From: Labyrinthula sp. Ha
Taxonomy: Eukaryota; Sar; Bigyra; Labyrinthulida; Labyrinthulaceae
Length of the DNA: 64,000 bases
Direction: 5' to 3'
Assembly: GCA_015227615.1 (NCBI GenBank)
Contig: JAALGZ010000007.1
Span: 248,001-312,000 of the forward strand
Shown: piece after piece, positions 46,477 through 58,824 of the stretch
Numbering within the stretch: the stretch's first letter is position 1
How the letters are laid out: the number at the start of each line of letters is the position of its first letter
Position numbers and translations under genes: made by a program
Notes under the pieces: generated by a model
Databases searched by the model: none
What the model was told of the DNA's origin: nothing
The model's input: the letters and a program-made list of their open reading frames with translations, nothing else

Positions 46477-46871
46477 TTACTGTGTTTGTTTTATTCTTTC
46501 CAGCTTTAATAAATGACTATTTGCTCGTGATTTTTCATTTGCTAATTCTTTCTTCAATATGTTTGTTTGGGCCATATAATTTTTCCTTTCTGTATTAAGC
46601 TGAGCTTTTAGAGTTCCTAGCTCCTCCTTAACATCTTCCAACTGTCCTTCTAACAGGGCAGCTCTTGATTCAGCTGAAACTAACTTTGCTTGAATACTAT
46701 CCATTTCTTTTTCCACCTTTTCCTTCTGTTCTTTAAGGGCTTCTTTTTCTTCAACAACCTAAACTAATAAATATTCGGTGCATTACACCGATAAAGGCGG
46801 AGCTTATTTCTTTGAAGTTTGACAATATCTAAGACTGAAGAAAATTAAAAAAATACATCAACACCTTTCAT
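46477..46871 (-). CDS. Small coiled-coil protein with three exons
   Basis: The last exon (46477-46758) encodes an almost continuous heptad-rich coil (KEALKEQKEKVEKEMDSIQA, then LLEGQLEDVKEELGTLKAQL). Two tiny introns give it a start: ATG in a 9-nt exon (46863-46871), a 34-nt intron (46829-46862), a 42-nt exon (46787-46828; ILSNFKEISSAFIG), and a 28-nt intron (46759-46786). The product is 110 aa. Phases agree and sizes match other introns here, but the first exons are short and therefore less sure. The ATG is 13 nt after the stop of PRMT4 on the same strand, so its 5' UTR must overlap PRMT4 or be trans-spliced. Partner unknown. Confidence 0.6.
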
Positions 46872-46884
46872 TCTACACTAACGG

Positions 46885-48073
46885 CTAACCTGTCGAGTGA
46901 AAATTGTATGTCATAAAATTAAAATTTTGATCTTGCAAACGAATAAAATTTGTTCTACGAATTTCAAATTTCGTGCCTTTGTAAAGAAAGAGTTCTAATA
47001 AGACATCGTAACTAAATTTATCGTTAGCTTTAAATACCAACTTACAGTTTAGTTTATCTCCGCAATTTACGGCTATTGGTTCCTGCAGCATAAACCGTGT
47101 TTGATACCAGTGAGTTGTAGCTAAACTAGGACTTGTTGAAAGGGTTATTATCTCATCATCTCCAACAAAATCTGTATCAAACCAAAGACAAAGTCCATGA
47201 ATAACAGCCACCTTTTGTACACTAAGGAAAAAGTTCATTACAATTTCTTGAAAGGTATTTACGGTTGTTGTTTTGTCCGCAAAGTTTAGCTCATATGAAC
47301 AATTATCAGTTGAGGAAACTAAAGTTGTAGGATCAACAGCGGATATTAAAGGTTGAGAAAATATTTCTTTCCGTGATTCAATGACAACATTTTCATTCTT
47401 TAGAGATACTCCATAAAAATTATCAGAATTCCAAAATTTTGAAGTTTCCTCTAAATAATTGAAAGTTTGTTCATCCGAAAATGCACTAACATAAAATTTG
47501 GCGATAGATGGAAACATGACACTTTTTGTACTACCAAATTTTTCTCTTGCAAAGACAAAACTTTCGAGCATTCGTTCGTGGAAGAGACAAGTTCCCATAG
47601 GTTCGGAGACAAAAACATCAACATAATCTCGATTTAAATCTATTATATGATCAACATCCTCCACTTTTTTATCAATAACTTTAATCACATCCTGAAGATT
47701 ACTAAAGTTGTTTATAAGTAAGAAAAAAGTACTTTTGTTTTACTAGAAGCATCGCTGTTCTTGCAGAGGCGGAAGCTTCAACCGCATAAACACGTTTAGC
47801 ACCAGAGTGGGCAGCAAAAATAGCTAATATTCCGGTTCCTGTTCCAACATCCATAACAATTTTATTCTTAAAGTTTGATGGGTTGTTTATTATGGCTTTG
47901 TGGTAAGTACCCGTCCGAATATCGTCCTGAAGCATGTTCTGTTGCTGATAAAATTGCCCATAATGGGAGAAAAACGGATGATCATTTTTCTTCGTTTTAC
48001 CTGTTAGTGTTTCGGATAATTTAGACGTTTGGTGGCCATTCTCCAGAGTATTCTCTGTTGATATGTTCTCCAT
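46885..48073 (-). CDS. Protein arginine methyltransferase 4 (CARM1-like)
   Basis: Two exons (47733-48073 and 46885-47701) around a 31-nt intron (47702-47732) give 385 aa. The SAM-binding motif is [19 protein letters not shown] followed by the acidic YAVEAS. The intron sits in the loop after this, and splicing restores the CARM1-like VKQNNLQD. The double-E loop [16 protein letters not shown] has proline where PRMT1 has tryptophan, as in CARM1, and the THW loop THWYQTRF is present. An N-terminal YFxxY-like element reads [14 protein letters not shown]. The enzyme would make asymmetric dimethylarginine, acting on histone H3 or RNA-binding proteins in animals. It lacks the PH-like N-terminal domain of animal CARM1. 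A small divergent gene starts 96 nt upstream. Confidence 0.93.
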
Positions 48074-48169
48074 GAATACAAATTTGTTAACTAAGAATTA
48101 CAGTAATGTCCCACTATGTTACTTTCTTTCTAAAGGACAAATATAACCGTTATAGTGGAATTCCGGATA

Positions 48170-48403
48170 ATGAAAGAAAAAGAGAACTGCATATCTTTAC
48201 AACATTTTGATGAAAAATACTCCATAGAAGATATTCAAAGAATTTCTATTGAAATAAATTTACTTGTATTTAAGAATAGGCATTTTCGAGACCTCCAACT
48301 TGAAGTCATAACCAAAGTAGTCCAAAGAAAGGCTTGGTGAGATAGACCCGCAAAGGATTAAAAGTGCGTTAGTTATGGACTAGACAACAGTGAGTTCACT
48401 TAG
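48170..48403 (+). CDS. Small two-exon protein, divergent from PRMT4
   Basis: From ATG 48170 the frame encodes a charged, probably helical segment (KENCISLQHFDEKYSIEDI, LQLEVITKVVQRK). Exon 1 ends at 48336. A 36-nt intron (48337-48372, donor GTGAGA) joins a last exon (48373-48403) encoding YGLDNSEFT. The product is 65 aa; unspliced it would stop at 48340 with 56 aa. No family recognised. The 96-nt gap to the PRMT4 start implies a bidirectional promoter. Confidence 0.48.
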
Positions 48404-51400
48404 ATAAACAAACAATTTTTCATGGATAAAATATTTAATGAGGAGTAATAGAATTCCAGGCATGACCCTAGTTCTGTGATTAGACTTTCTTTGACGTTCA
48501 TGTAACAGCATGGTTCAAACTGTTCTCTTGCTCTATAAAATTAACAAACATAAAGTAGAAAACTTATTTTTTGAAACTGTATTAAATAGGCATTAATAGC
48601 AGTTTAATATAGGAAACAAGTCATTCTATGTACTGGGATAATTTTGTGTTTTTTCTGTAACCGGTTATATGAATATGGTTTTAGTTGCCCATAGCGGGCT
48701 AAATTTAATGCTTTAGATGTATAGAGATTTCTTATATTTTCGGATGAAATAGATAAAAATGTGTGTTTCCAGGAAAATTTAATCAAATTTTGCAACTTAC
48801 AATTCTGAACCTAAAGCAAACGGATCCTTTATCTCCAGAATCTCTTGTATTAACATAAGAGTTGAATTCAACAGAAATGAGTTCTCTCTTAAAAGCAAAT
48901 AATATGATAAGTCGTGTTGAAAGGAAATAGTATTATCGCAGGTTACCCTGTTTAGGCAACAATTTAAAACTTTTTTGCTTGCTTGGTCTGGTAACTTCAG
49001 CTTTCATCTATAGAGCGGCCATCACAGTTTTAGTTAAAATTTAGTATTTAATAATCTTACTATATACATTTTTATTAACTCCTTGAGGCAACGAAAACAC
49101 AAGCTGAAATTCTGTCTTTATTGAACTTAGCACAAGATTTCAAAATAAAACATACTCTCCCCGCGGTGTATTATAAGGAGCAATAGCATACAGCTGAGGC
49201 CATGCAGAGTAATTAATAAAAAAGTCAGTGCGAAATAAAAAAGTCAATACTATATTCAACTCCTTTTTCAAAATCACTGGTCCTTAAACATATCATCATG
49301 GCCTATTTAATAAATATTGTTTCAGTACCTTCGCTTATCATCTAGGCTCAGAAAACTTTAAGCTCTTAATAACGACATATCTCTTTGTTTTGATTTAATC
49401 TGAGTACACAGCCACCAATATATCGTTTGAATATCTTATATTGCAGATGCAAGTACATATTTTTATAATTTTTAATCGTTCTCTGTTTAAGATATTCAAA
49501 CTAGGCCATTTAAAGTACAAGCAGAGATAAGTAATCGCGCATCACTATAGGAGGCTGTCGTACCAGCATATGTTAAACCTTTTCAGGCTAAGAGTTAAAA
49601 GCGCAAATTTGAAGGCACTAATATCTACATAGTCTTGACAAATCATTTCAAAAAAAATTATTTTCCTATTTGCATAAAATACCTTGCATAATTTTTCTTC
49701 ATTGACATTACCAGAAAATTGAGGATCGTACTTAAATGTCACTGTCTGTGATAATTTTTATTGGTTTAGGTATTTAATAGGAGTTAACTCGCTTTTTATT
49801 AGCTCAACTTAAATTATCCAGCCCCATGAGACACGTAAATAATAGCAATTGAGCTGGGCTATGGAAATATATATCACTTGTATGGATGGGAACCAAAATC
49901 TCAATATTAATGCTCTTCTTGACATTAGCGTATCTTGTTGTGTAGTTCCTGTTAAGCAATTGATCAATATTTACAGAGAGAATGTAACATCTCTGCACAT
50001 CGTCGCGAGTAAACACCCTTATACATGTTTCTCTCAACGCGACATCGATACATTGGTACTTATTTATTTACTGTAACTTTCTTATATTTAGTTAGAAGTG
50101 GCTTAAAATGTTTGATGTACGTACAAACTGGGATATATTATAAAGTACACATCCTCACCATAGTACCCTCGAATTAATAAAGTCTAATAAATAAATATAT
50201 ACAACCAAGTATATATATACTAATCTTCTATCCTCTGTTTATTCTTAACTTGTCTTCGTGGGTTAATGGGAAGACCATAGATACATGGAGTAAAAAATAT
50301 GAGAGGAGTTACCAAGCATCCCCAAAGCGACGGAAATAACCCTGAAAGCCGATTCACTTTAATTATTTGTTTTATGCTTCATTGCAGAGCATTTTACTAG
50401 ATAGATCAAAATCAATTGCAGATCATACCTATTTGACATACTACCCGTCAGGAACTATTTTCGTTATATCATGATTTAGTATCGAATTATAACAGCTACT
50501 CATACGTTTTATGGGGTCAAAAATCAAAAATTTGTTGAGTAATAAGCTAATTATATATATCTAGCATTTTAATTAAATTAAATCAAGTTACTAAGCGTGT
50601 TTTCAGTGCCAAACTAGTTCATCCCTAGCTACTGTTAACATTGAGTGGAAATACTTTGTAAACAGAGCTGAACAAAACGTATTCATAATATTGTGAAACT
50701 ATTTAGATATGAAATTTGAGACACGAAAGATGAATCTATAAGTGATTGGATGATACCATGATGCTATTGAAAAAATTCATAGCTCCTGTAGTATCAAAAT
50801 AAGGAATAGATGAAAAAGGCTTACATACACCAGACTTAAAGAACAAAAATCTGACACTTTACAGAATATTACACTATAAAACTGGTTGAAATATTTCCGG
50901 GAATATGAATACATGTAGAATTCAAATGTATATTTCTACAAGCTACAGTAAATATAGGAAATACTTAGTATTTTAAAATATTTCAATGATCCATCGCTTT
51001 TGTATCCCTTTAATTCTATACATGTATTGATAATACAAGATTTAAATTGAATTTGTTTCACTTTTGTGATTCAATCTTTACAGTGTTAAAATGGAACGAT
51101 TCTTTCTGTATATAAATTGCCTTACCAAGGAAATGGAACTTGCAATCCCCACAGGTTTTAGTAAATTCCCCAAATCTTAAGCTATTCGCCCTCAGATTAA
51201 GATTTGGAATGAGCTCTGAATACCTGTTTACCCTATTACGACACTTTTGCTTTTATCATCTAATAAACTTCTTCAATTATACTTATATTTTGATATGGCT
51301 GTCTACAAGGATCTTTGAACCTCGCTAGCTGCCTATAGTACTATTAATATCTCTCATTTGATTGCCCAAAATGTAATCTAAGAATTATAAAAAAAATAAA

Positions 51401-54400
51401 GAATTACAATTCTTGTAATTAAAAAAGACTGGTTTCCGTGTGCCTTATCATGATCTTAATATAGATTTGGGATTTGAGTACTGTAAGTATGATGTTAATT
51501 AAAACACCTAGAACAGCCTTTTAGCCTATTTGATGTTCCTTGGAATATAGAATTGTTGTGATTACATTTTACATTAGATCAGTTCGAATATCTTGAGTAC
51601 TCAACTGTCGCGTGGGAATTTAGTTTATAGAAACGTGAATTTGTGCTGTAGAGGTATTTAATTGGTGGGTAGGGTTGTTGCTAAAGTTTATTTGCATTTC
51701 AACATTCAGTTAATAGGTTTAGCCACATCATTCATATTCTATACTTGCTTGTGTCAATGTTTCAGGTCTGTTTATTTAGGAAAAGTGCTGTATATTATGG
51801 TTCCATATTTTCGACACCCTCATTTAGTTCTTGTTCCAGGGACTTTCTTGTAATAACCTGCATTGATTCTAAGCATTCTATTCGGTTGATAGTTGACACA
51901 TGAGTTCCATTTGAACACACCCTACAAGGGTTCTGTACATGGTTAGCTAACAGAAAAATTAAAACCATAAATACTGTTTACTACCGTTTAGCAATTTAAG
52001 TATAATAAAGCTAACCTCCTATACCATTAAAAATTTTCATCGAACAACATGTCCCAGTCTTCTGGCAGATTGAACATATATCCTACCTAAGCTCATAACA
52101 TGGAAAGTTAACAAAAACTTAGAAATATCAATAGTTTGAAAGTTAAAATAGAAAATCAATACAACATGTATAATATTGTTATGAGGAAAAGACCCAAGAT
52201 TTGGGGCAACAAATTCTAACCATGAATCTGTTGCTGGCTTTAGCCATTCTCAATTGATATGTAGGGCGATTTAGGTTTTTCTGTGAAGAGAGATACTAAC
52301 TCTGAGATCGATTATATAGTTACACAGAAAAAGGCTAAACTCGAAACTGAAATGGCTATCCCATGCAAACATGGTATTTCTTGTCTTTGATTGTTAACGA
52401 TATGAGTATTGAATGTAGGTTCTATAAGAAATAAGTCAAAATCGCGAAACAGTACCTTTTAGTTGTTACAAAAGGAAACGAACACGTCATAACAAATTAG
52501 ATAAGGGGATTTGAACTGTATCTTTAGGTGTATGCATCCCTAATTTGACTCGTTATTTTCATACATCTGTATTGTTTCCAATATATTTCAGTACAAATCT
52601 TGTTATCGAAAACAAGAAGACGAGTTCTCCGGTTTGAAGAGTTAATGGTAGAAACAGTAATAAAGAATATTTTACGGTTTTTTAATGATAATGACTTTGA
52701 ATAGATTTTCTTATCGCTTCTTCGATATCGAATCCTGTTTTCAGATTTTAGTTATCCGGTGTAGATCACTTTCTACATATATTTATAAATAATAAATATG
52801 GATTCCAGAAAACTCTTCACGGAATAAATTACAACATAGCCTTTCTATCTAAAGTTACTCTTTGAATTTAAAATTTAACACATCAGTTTATTTTTTATCA
52901 ATCTTGCGACATCATTGCTTACAATTTTTAAATTGCAAGTTTTAAGATCCAGTTGCCCCAAGGCTCAAGACCTGCAGGTCATGAAACAGCATTATTATGT
53001 GAATAAAGTATCCATGCTTTAATATCTGATTAATATTTCGAGGAAAACTACATACCTTCGAACGCACTAAAAAATACCCCTTCATCAAACTTACTGAAGT
53101 CGCTGTTGTGGGGCCGTTAATTCATCAATACCCGCATCTTTGAAAGAAATGTGAGTAACCACGTAAATGATAGATCACTGCGACCGCTTTTTCTGACACA
53201 ACTCAAACTTAGTGGTTTTTGAAATTATTTTGTATTTATAGATATATAGTTTGCTATTGCAGAAGGGTGTCTGCGGTCAGAAGCTAAGGACTTAGCATGT
53301 CCTTGTATAAGTATATGTTTCTATAACTTATATATTTACTTAGCGCAAGGGAAATTTAGTATTTTTGACATTAGTAAAATTTACGTTGTACAGAGTGTTT
53401 AAAAATACGGGGTAAATTTCTTTTAAGATTTAGCCGGTAGGAACGGCGAATAACTTCTACCAAGATTAGGTTCATCATCAAACATAGAAACTTGTTTATG
53501 ATAGACGGCTGCAACCAAATATATTTTAGCTCAGGATTAAAGGATTTTAAAACTTAATTGAAAAATAATTTTGCCAAAGCTTAAATTCTATAAACCCATT
53601 AGAGAGAAAACTGATAAGAAAAGAAATCGATAAAGATTAACCTGTACCAATATATATAAAATTTGATCAACGACGAATTTGTAATTACACGTTATGCTTC
53701 TGCGAAGTTAAACAAAATTTTCAACCCGGTAGCACATCACGATAAGAGCTATTATTCAATAGAAAGAATACATTTTGCACGTGTAAAGAGGCAAAAAATG
53801 AGCAAGTGGAGCTTGAGGAAGCGTCTGTATCATGTGGATACAGTTGCTATGGATACATCGTTTAGTGAAAGGTTCAAATTTCTACATCAAAATTTACTGG
53901 TTTGCTCAAAAACTTTTTCACAATAGCCAAAAATGGTTATTTCTACAATAGGATGTATCTCTAGAAGATGTTTTGTTGGTACGAAAACTTTGGGTGCACA
54001 TTCGTGTTAAGCATGAAAGTAAAAAAAGCGATCTAAGAAAAACTTGAGATTACAAATGTTCTATTTTTTTATACAAATCTGGATATTTATTGATTCAATA
54101 TTTAGATTTCCAGTTTTCGGAACCACAATTCCTTGCTCTTAGTGCATGCTTCATTGCTCTTGTGCAAATTTCTACCTATGAAAGCTTGAGATATGAAAAG
54201 GATACTAAATCAAGCCTCACCTTCCTCGAGAGCAAAGTCGCGAAGGAGAGTAAAATGGCTGTGGCAAGCTTTAAAGGAATACAATAACCCAAATGTCAAG
54301 AATAAATTTGGAGTAACAACAGAAGTACAAACACAACCTAAATAAAAAAATGTATTAATGAAAACAATTTAACATTATTTTTTTGTTTCGAATGCTTTTT

Positions 54401-55490
54401 TGGTATCATGAGCATGGTAATACTTTTTTCTCAGTGATTTTAATATTTTTGCTATGCACGTTCTCTTCATTGTCAAATAATCAAAATAAGTCTCAGCAAT
54501 GACTATCCGAGGAGCTCTATGCTCCAGGGTCAAGAAACTGATTCCAGTTGGCATCCTATCAACTGCCAGTAAACAAGTGCAGACATCACATCGTAAAAAG
54601 TCTATAGCTAAGCGTAGATGATCACATAAGGTTCGTATGTCGCGAAGTAATTGTATAAGCCAAGGCGATCGGTATCTTTATTGTTTGATATCAGCTTGCC
54701 ATTCTTCTTCGTGCCTCGTAAAACACATTTTAGACTCCGGTAGTAAATTGCACCTTTTGACCATTGGGGAAAATAGCTATTATCGTTCCAGATTAATTTA
54801 TGCACAAATAAAACTAATTATAACAAAATAAACTTTCGAGATGTCTTCTTTTCTACTAGACTAGCCGTATCTGATCCGCTTCTTATCGAACCACAGAACC
54901 TCGGCAAGGATTTCTGGGGATTGTTATTGTAGTAATAAATAGTTATACCATCCTCAACTATTAAATATCTGTAGCGATGTCCATGGTAATCTTCCGATTC
55001 TAGATTTATGGTTAATGTTTTTGAGCTTGGCTTAAGGTTGGCATGAAAAGAAGAATCTTGTTATCGTAATATGCACATTCAATACAAATTACTCCACCCT
55101 ATCTAAGAAAAATCTTTGCCACAAAACTACAAAGTTGCTAATTCTATGAGGTAATTCCTACAGGCTTATCTCAGTATCTTATGATTTTGAATTTCTCCAT
55201 GTTAATTAATTCCACGTTGGATACCATTCGTTATTTATCTCCTTCTTTTATTCATATATATATATAATTCTGAAAGCATAAAGTTAAGCTTTTATGTATT
55301 CTCATTATATGAATTTTTATCAAGACGAGGAACTCAAGGTCCAAAATTTGTCGTTTCCCCAAAGTCTCCCTATTGTAGTTGCAGCTGGATCTTATAGTTG
55401 GGAATGAGGGTATCCTAAGTTGGATTGATTTACCCAAAATATTTTAGAAAGGAAAGAAACAACCGTTAACAATTAAGAAAAAAGAATATA
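48404..55490. other. 7.1-kb AT-rich desert
   Basis: No gene is supported. Several 60-90-codon open stretches exist (for example near 53663 and 54090) but start without ATG or have no coding character. A TA run at 55254-55264 lies shortly before the CCT1 gene. Confidence 0.55.
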
Positions 55491-57327
55491 ATGGATATTG
55501 GAACTGGGGGAATGCTAACAATAGATGGACACAGATCCTCTGGTCCAGATATCAGACAACAAAATGTAACCGCAGCGCTATCTATTTCTAATATTGTAAA
55601 ATCTAGTCTTGGTCCTGTTGGGCTGGACAAGTTACTGGTTGATCAAGTAGATTTTATCCCCTTAGCATATTTGTAGGTTGGAGACGTTACTATCACAAAT
55701 GATGGGGCTACAATTTTAAAACTAATTGATGTAGAGCATCCCGCTGGTAAGGTTTTGTGTGATCTGGCAGGTCTTCAAGATGCTGAGGTTGGTGATGGGA
55801 CCACCTCTGTGGTGATTTTGGCCGCAGAATTGCTGAAATTTGGGAATGAACTTACGAAACAAAAACTTCATCCAACAAGGTTGCTTCTTTTCTACTTTAA
55901 TATTTAGTGTAATTCTTGGTTATAAAACTGCTCTGAAGGAAGCCGTAAAATTCTTAAAGGCCAACTTGACGATTCGGTTATCTGAAGAAGATTCAAAAAG
56001 AGTGGAACAGTTAGTCGAAAATGCCGCAGAAACTTCAATGAGCAGTAAAATTATAGGATTAACCCCAAATAATGGTACTTTTCTTCCTTGAGAGTTATGG
56101 TCTAGAAAACGAAAATGGAACTACTGCTTCACACTTCGCAAAGCTGGCTGCACAGGCAGTTCTTAAAGTTAAGACGAAAAAGCCCAATGGTTCTATTATA
56201 TATCCATTAAAAGCTATTAATATACTGAAGACAAGTGGGGCTGGAATGCAAGACTCATGTTTGGTTGATGGATATGCTGTACCTCTTAGTAGAGCGTCCC
56301 AGGGAATCCCACCTGCAGTCTCCAATGCCAAAATAGCATTATTAGATTTTGGCCTTGGTAACTATTTGTCTTACTATTTCATTCTATAGCGAGGTTCAAA
56401 GTGAAAATGGGGATTACAGTTTCGTTGAGCTCTGTTGAGGAGGTTTCTGGGCTGCAACAGAGGGAGATTGAACTTACTAGGGAGAGAGTCGATCGTCTCT
56501 TAGATACTGGTGCTAACGCTGTCTTTCTATCAGGCGGGGTCGATGACCTTGTACTTAAGTTCTTTGAGCAAAAAAACATTTTCGTCGTGAGGTAAGTTTT
56601 CTTTTCTTATTGATTCATAGACGAGTGTCTCCAACTGATTTAAGACGTTTATCAAAAGCAACAGGAGCTACAGTGCTGGGAAGTGTTGCTACGCTTGACT
56701 CTGATGAGGAGCTATCTGAGGATATGTTAGGAACAGCTGCGGAGGTAGTGGAAGAAAGGGTTGGCGACAGTGAGATTGTGTTTGTGAAAGGATGCACTAA
56801 GACCCAAGCTCAAACAATTCTCCTTAGGGGGGCTAATGAGTTTATGTTGGACGAAGTGGACAGGTATATTTTCTTATGTTTTAAGCCGTAGATCTTTGCA
56901 CGATGCAATGAGTGTGGTTAAGCGGTGTTTGGAAAACAAGACACTTGTAGCAGGTGGAGGATGTGTGGAATCCGCCCTTTCACTTCACTTGGCATCCTTT
57001 GCTACCAAATTTGAATCGAAGTTACAGATGGCCATTCTAGCTTTCGCTGAAGCTCTATTGGTCATACCAAAGACACTCTCTGTTAATGCCGCCAAGGACG
57101 CAACACAACTTGTAGCAGACTTGAAGGCTAAGCAGTATGATTCTCAAGGTCACTGGGGACTTGACTTGGTGAAAGGTGAAGTACGAGACAACCTTGAGGC
57201 CGGAGTACTCGAACCAGCTATAAGCAAGGTAAAAAGTTTAAGATTTGCAACAGAAGCAGCAGTTACAATCTTAAGAATTGATGACATGATCAAACTCAAC
57301 CCTGAGCAAAATCCGCAAAAACCTTAA
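55491..57327 (+). CDS. TCP1: T-complex protein 1 subunit alpha (CCT1/TCP1)
   Basis: Seven exons: 55491-55646, 55677-55878, 55907-56074, 56106-56357, 56390-56591, 56621-56863 and 56892-57327. The six introns are only 30, 28, 31, 32, 29 and 28 nt, all GT...AG. The spliced protein is 552 aa, the normal CCT1 length. It contains [14 protein letters not shown], the nucleotide-binding [23 protein letters not shown], a group II chaperonin apical region, and the C-terminal block [23 protein letters not shown] is the cytosolic chaperonin for actin and tubulin; alpha is one of eight ring subunits. Every intron restores the conserved frame, so the splice sites are secure. It ends 12 nt from the CNOT3 stop. 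Confidence 0.96.
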
Positions 57328-57339
57328 CTTGTAACCTTA

Positions 57340-58824
57340 TCATTCAACGAAGTCTTTAGCCAAGTATACATACTCAAAAGTGAACTTTTCCTTGATCTTT
57401 ATACACCAATCCCATTCAAAGTCGAAGTACTTGTAAGTGCCTATTTCGTGGCTTTTGTTTGATGACTCCGGCTCCTTAAGCCTCTTAAACCAAGTAAGAT
57501 ACTTGGTATTGTATCTCCATTGCTTCCGGTTCAGGCGTTTGGCGACCTCTACCTGGTTGTAAGTCCCCTGTTGGTGGTAAAAAACAAAAAACAGAGTTTC
57601 CTCCTCCATTTCATCAAAAGCTTGTTGGGAAATGCGTACAGGGTTGTCAGGAAGAAAGGAAACAGCTTTCTTCAAGGGTTGTTGGGGTTCATACGGGTTT
57701 ACAAATGTCCATTTATCATCATGGGGCATGTGAACATAACTTGCATATAATTGCTTTTCCAAGAGACTGAGCTCATCAATTTTTGATTCGGATTCAAGAT
57801 CATCCTTTATTTCAACTGCAGGTTTTTCAATACTCTTAGGACTAGGGGGGGCACTCGTGCCCTGCACAATTGTTTTAGAGGTTGGTTTTGGTGACACCCG
57901 GGGAGACTTTGTCATTGATGGTGGAACAGGTTGTACTACAACTGGGTTTTGCTGCAGCTTCGCAATTTCTTTTTTAGCTTTTTCTTCTTCCAAGATCTTT
58001 TGACGTTCAAGCTGTTGTTGAATCATTTTCTCATGCGCTGAAGGTTTCGTTTTCGTGCCTTTCTTCTTCTTTTTCTCTTTCTTATTGACGGTCTTTTTCT
58101 TCTTCTTTTCCTTCACAGCACTTGTAGGTTCTACGATTACTTTAGCTGGAATTTTTTCTAAGTTAAGATCATCATATATTGTGTCATCGTGGTAAATAGC
58201 TTCTCCATCTTCTAAGCTCTCCATGAGATACTCCAGGTTTTCCTTTAGATCAGTAATCTGGTCAGGTTTAACTATAAGATTATCCAACCCACGGAGAACT
58301 TTTTCTAGATGTTCAATATGGAACTGAAGGCAACTTATATTCTCGGACAGCTCTTCTACTTTATCAGCTGCTGTCTTCGGTGACTCCATTTCAGCCTCAA
58401 AAATTTCAGACTTTTGTTGGAGCTTTTCGAGATACCTTGATATCGCTTCGCGCGCTTCCAGTCGCTGCTCTTCTTCAGGTTCAAGCTTGCCAGCTTTTTT
58501 TAGCCCTTCTTTTGAGTATGCCTTTGTTTTAGTTTCCCGCTCACAGATTTTAAATTGTTCCATCTTTCTCTCAATTTTTCTTTTGTAATCTCCTATATCA
58601 GTCTTATCTTTGAATTCATTTCCAGTCATCCAAACCTTCAGTGTCTCCCGAAGCCTTTGAAGCTTCTTAATCTCTTTCTTCAAGTCACCTTCATATTTCT
58701 CTTTCTGCGTTTGGGTTAGAGACGAGTATACTTTATCCCATATCTCATCAAAAACAATGATACCTTCATCAATCTTTTTGAATATTCGATCACGTTCTGT
58801 TTGAAGCTTCCTGCTTGTCGCCAT
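57340..58824 (-). CDS. CCR4-NOT complex subunit 3/5 (CNOT3/Not5-like)
   Basis: A 494-aa single-exon protein. Residues 1-235 match the Not3/Not5 N-terminal coiled-coil domain: SRKLQTERDRIFKKIDEGI, then VYSSLTQTQKEKYEGDLKKE, then IKKLQRLRETLKVWMTGNE. A lysine-rich linker (about 235-270) and a Pro/Ser-rich linker with SPR and SPK sites follow. The C-terminal NOT box (about 395-494) includes ETLFFVFYHQQGTYNQVEVA and the aromatic YLTWFKRL. The protein links the CCR4-NOT deadenylase to targets and, in yeast, to ribosomes stalled on non-optimal codons. It is shorter than animal CNOT3, with a reduced linker. Head to head with kinesin (207 nt). Confidence 0.95.
   Translation of the reverse strand: MATSRKLQTERDRIFKKIDEGIIVFDEIWDKVYSSLTQTQKEKYEGDLKKEIKKLQRLRETLKVWMTGNEFKDKTDIGDYKRKIERKMEQFKICERETKTKAYSKEGLKKAGKLEPEEEQRLEAREAISRYLEKLQQKSEIFEAEMESPKTAADKVEELSENISCLQFHIEHLEKVLRGLDNLIVKPDQITDLKENLEYLMESLEDGEAIYHDDTIYDDLNLEKIPAKVIVEPTSAVKEKKKKKTVNKKEKKKKKGTKTKPSAHEKMIQQQLERQKILEEEKAKKEIAKLQQNPVVVQPVPPSMTKSPRVSPKPTSKTIVQGTSAPPSPKSIEKPAVEIKDDLESESKIDELSLLEKQLYASYVHMPHDDKWTFVNPYEPQQPLKKAVSFLPDNPVRISQQAFDEMEEETLFFVFYHQQGTYNQVEVAKRLNRKQWRYNTKYLTWFKRLKEPESSNKSHEIGTYKYFDFEWDWCIKIKEKFTFEYVYLAKDFVE

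Noticed and set aside
52480-52560. T-loop-like GTTCAAATCC on the minus strand as a tRNA
   Set aside because: The flanking bases do not form a T stem and no D or anticodon arm is present.
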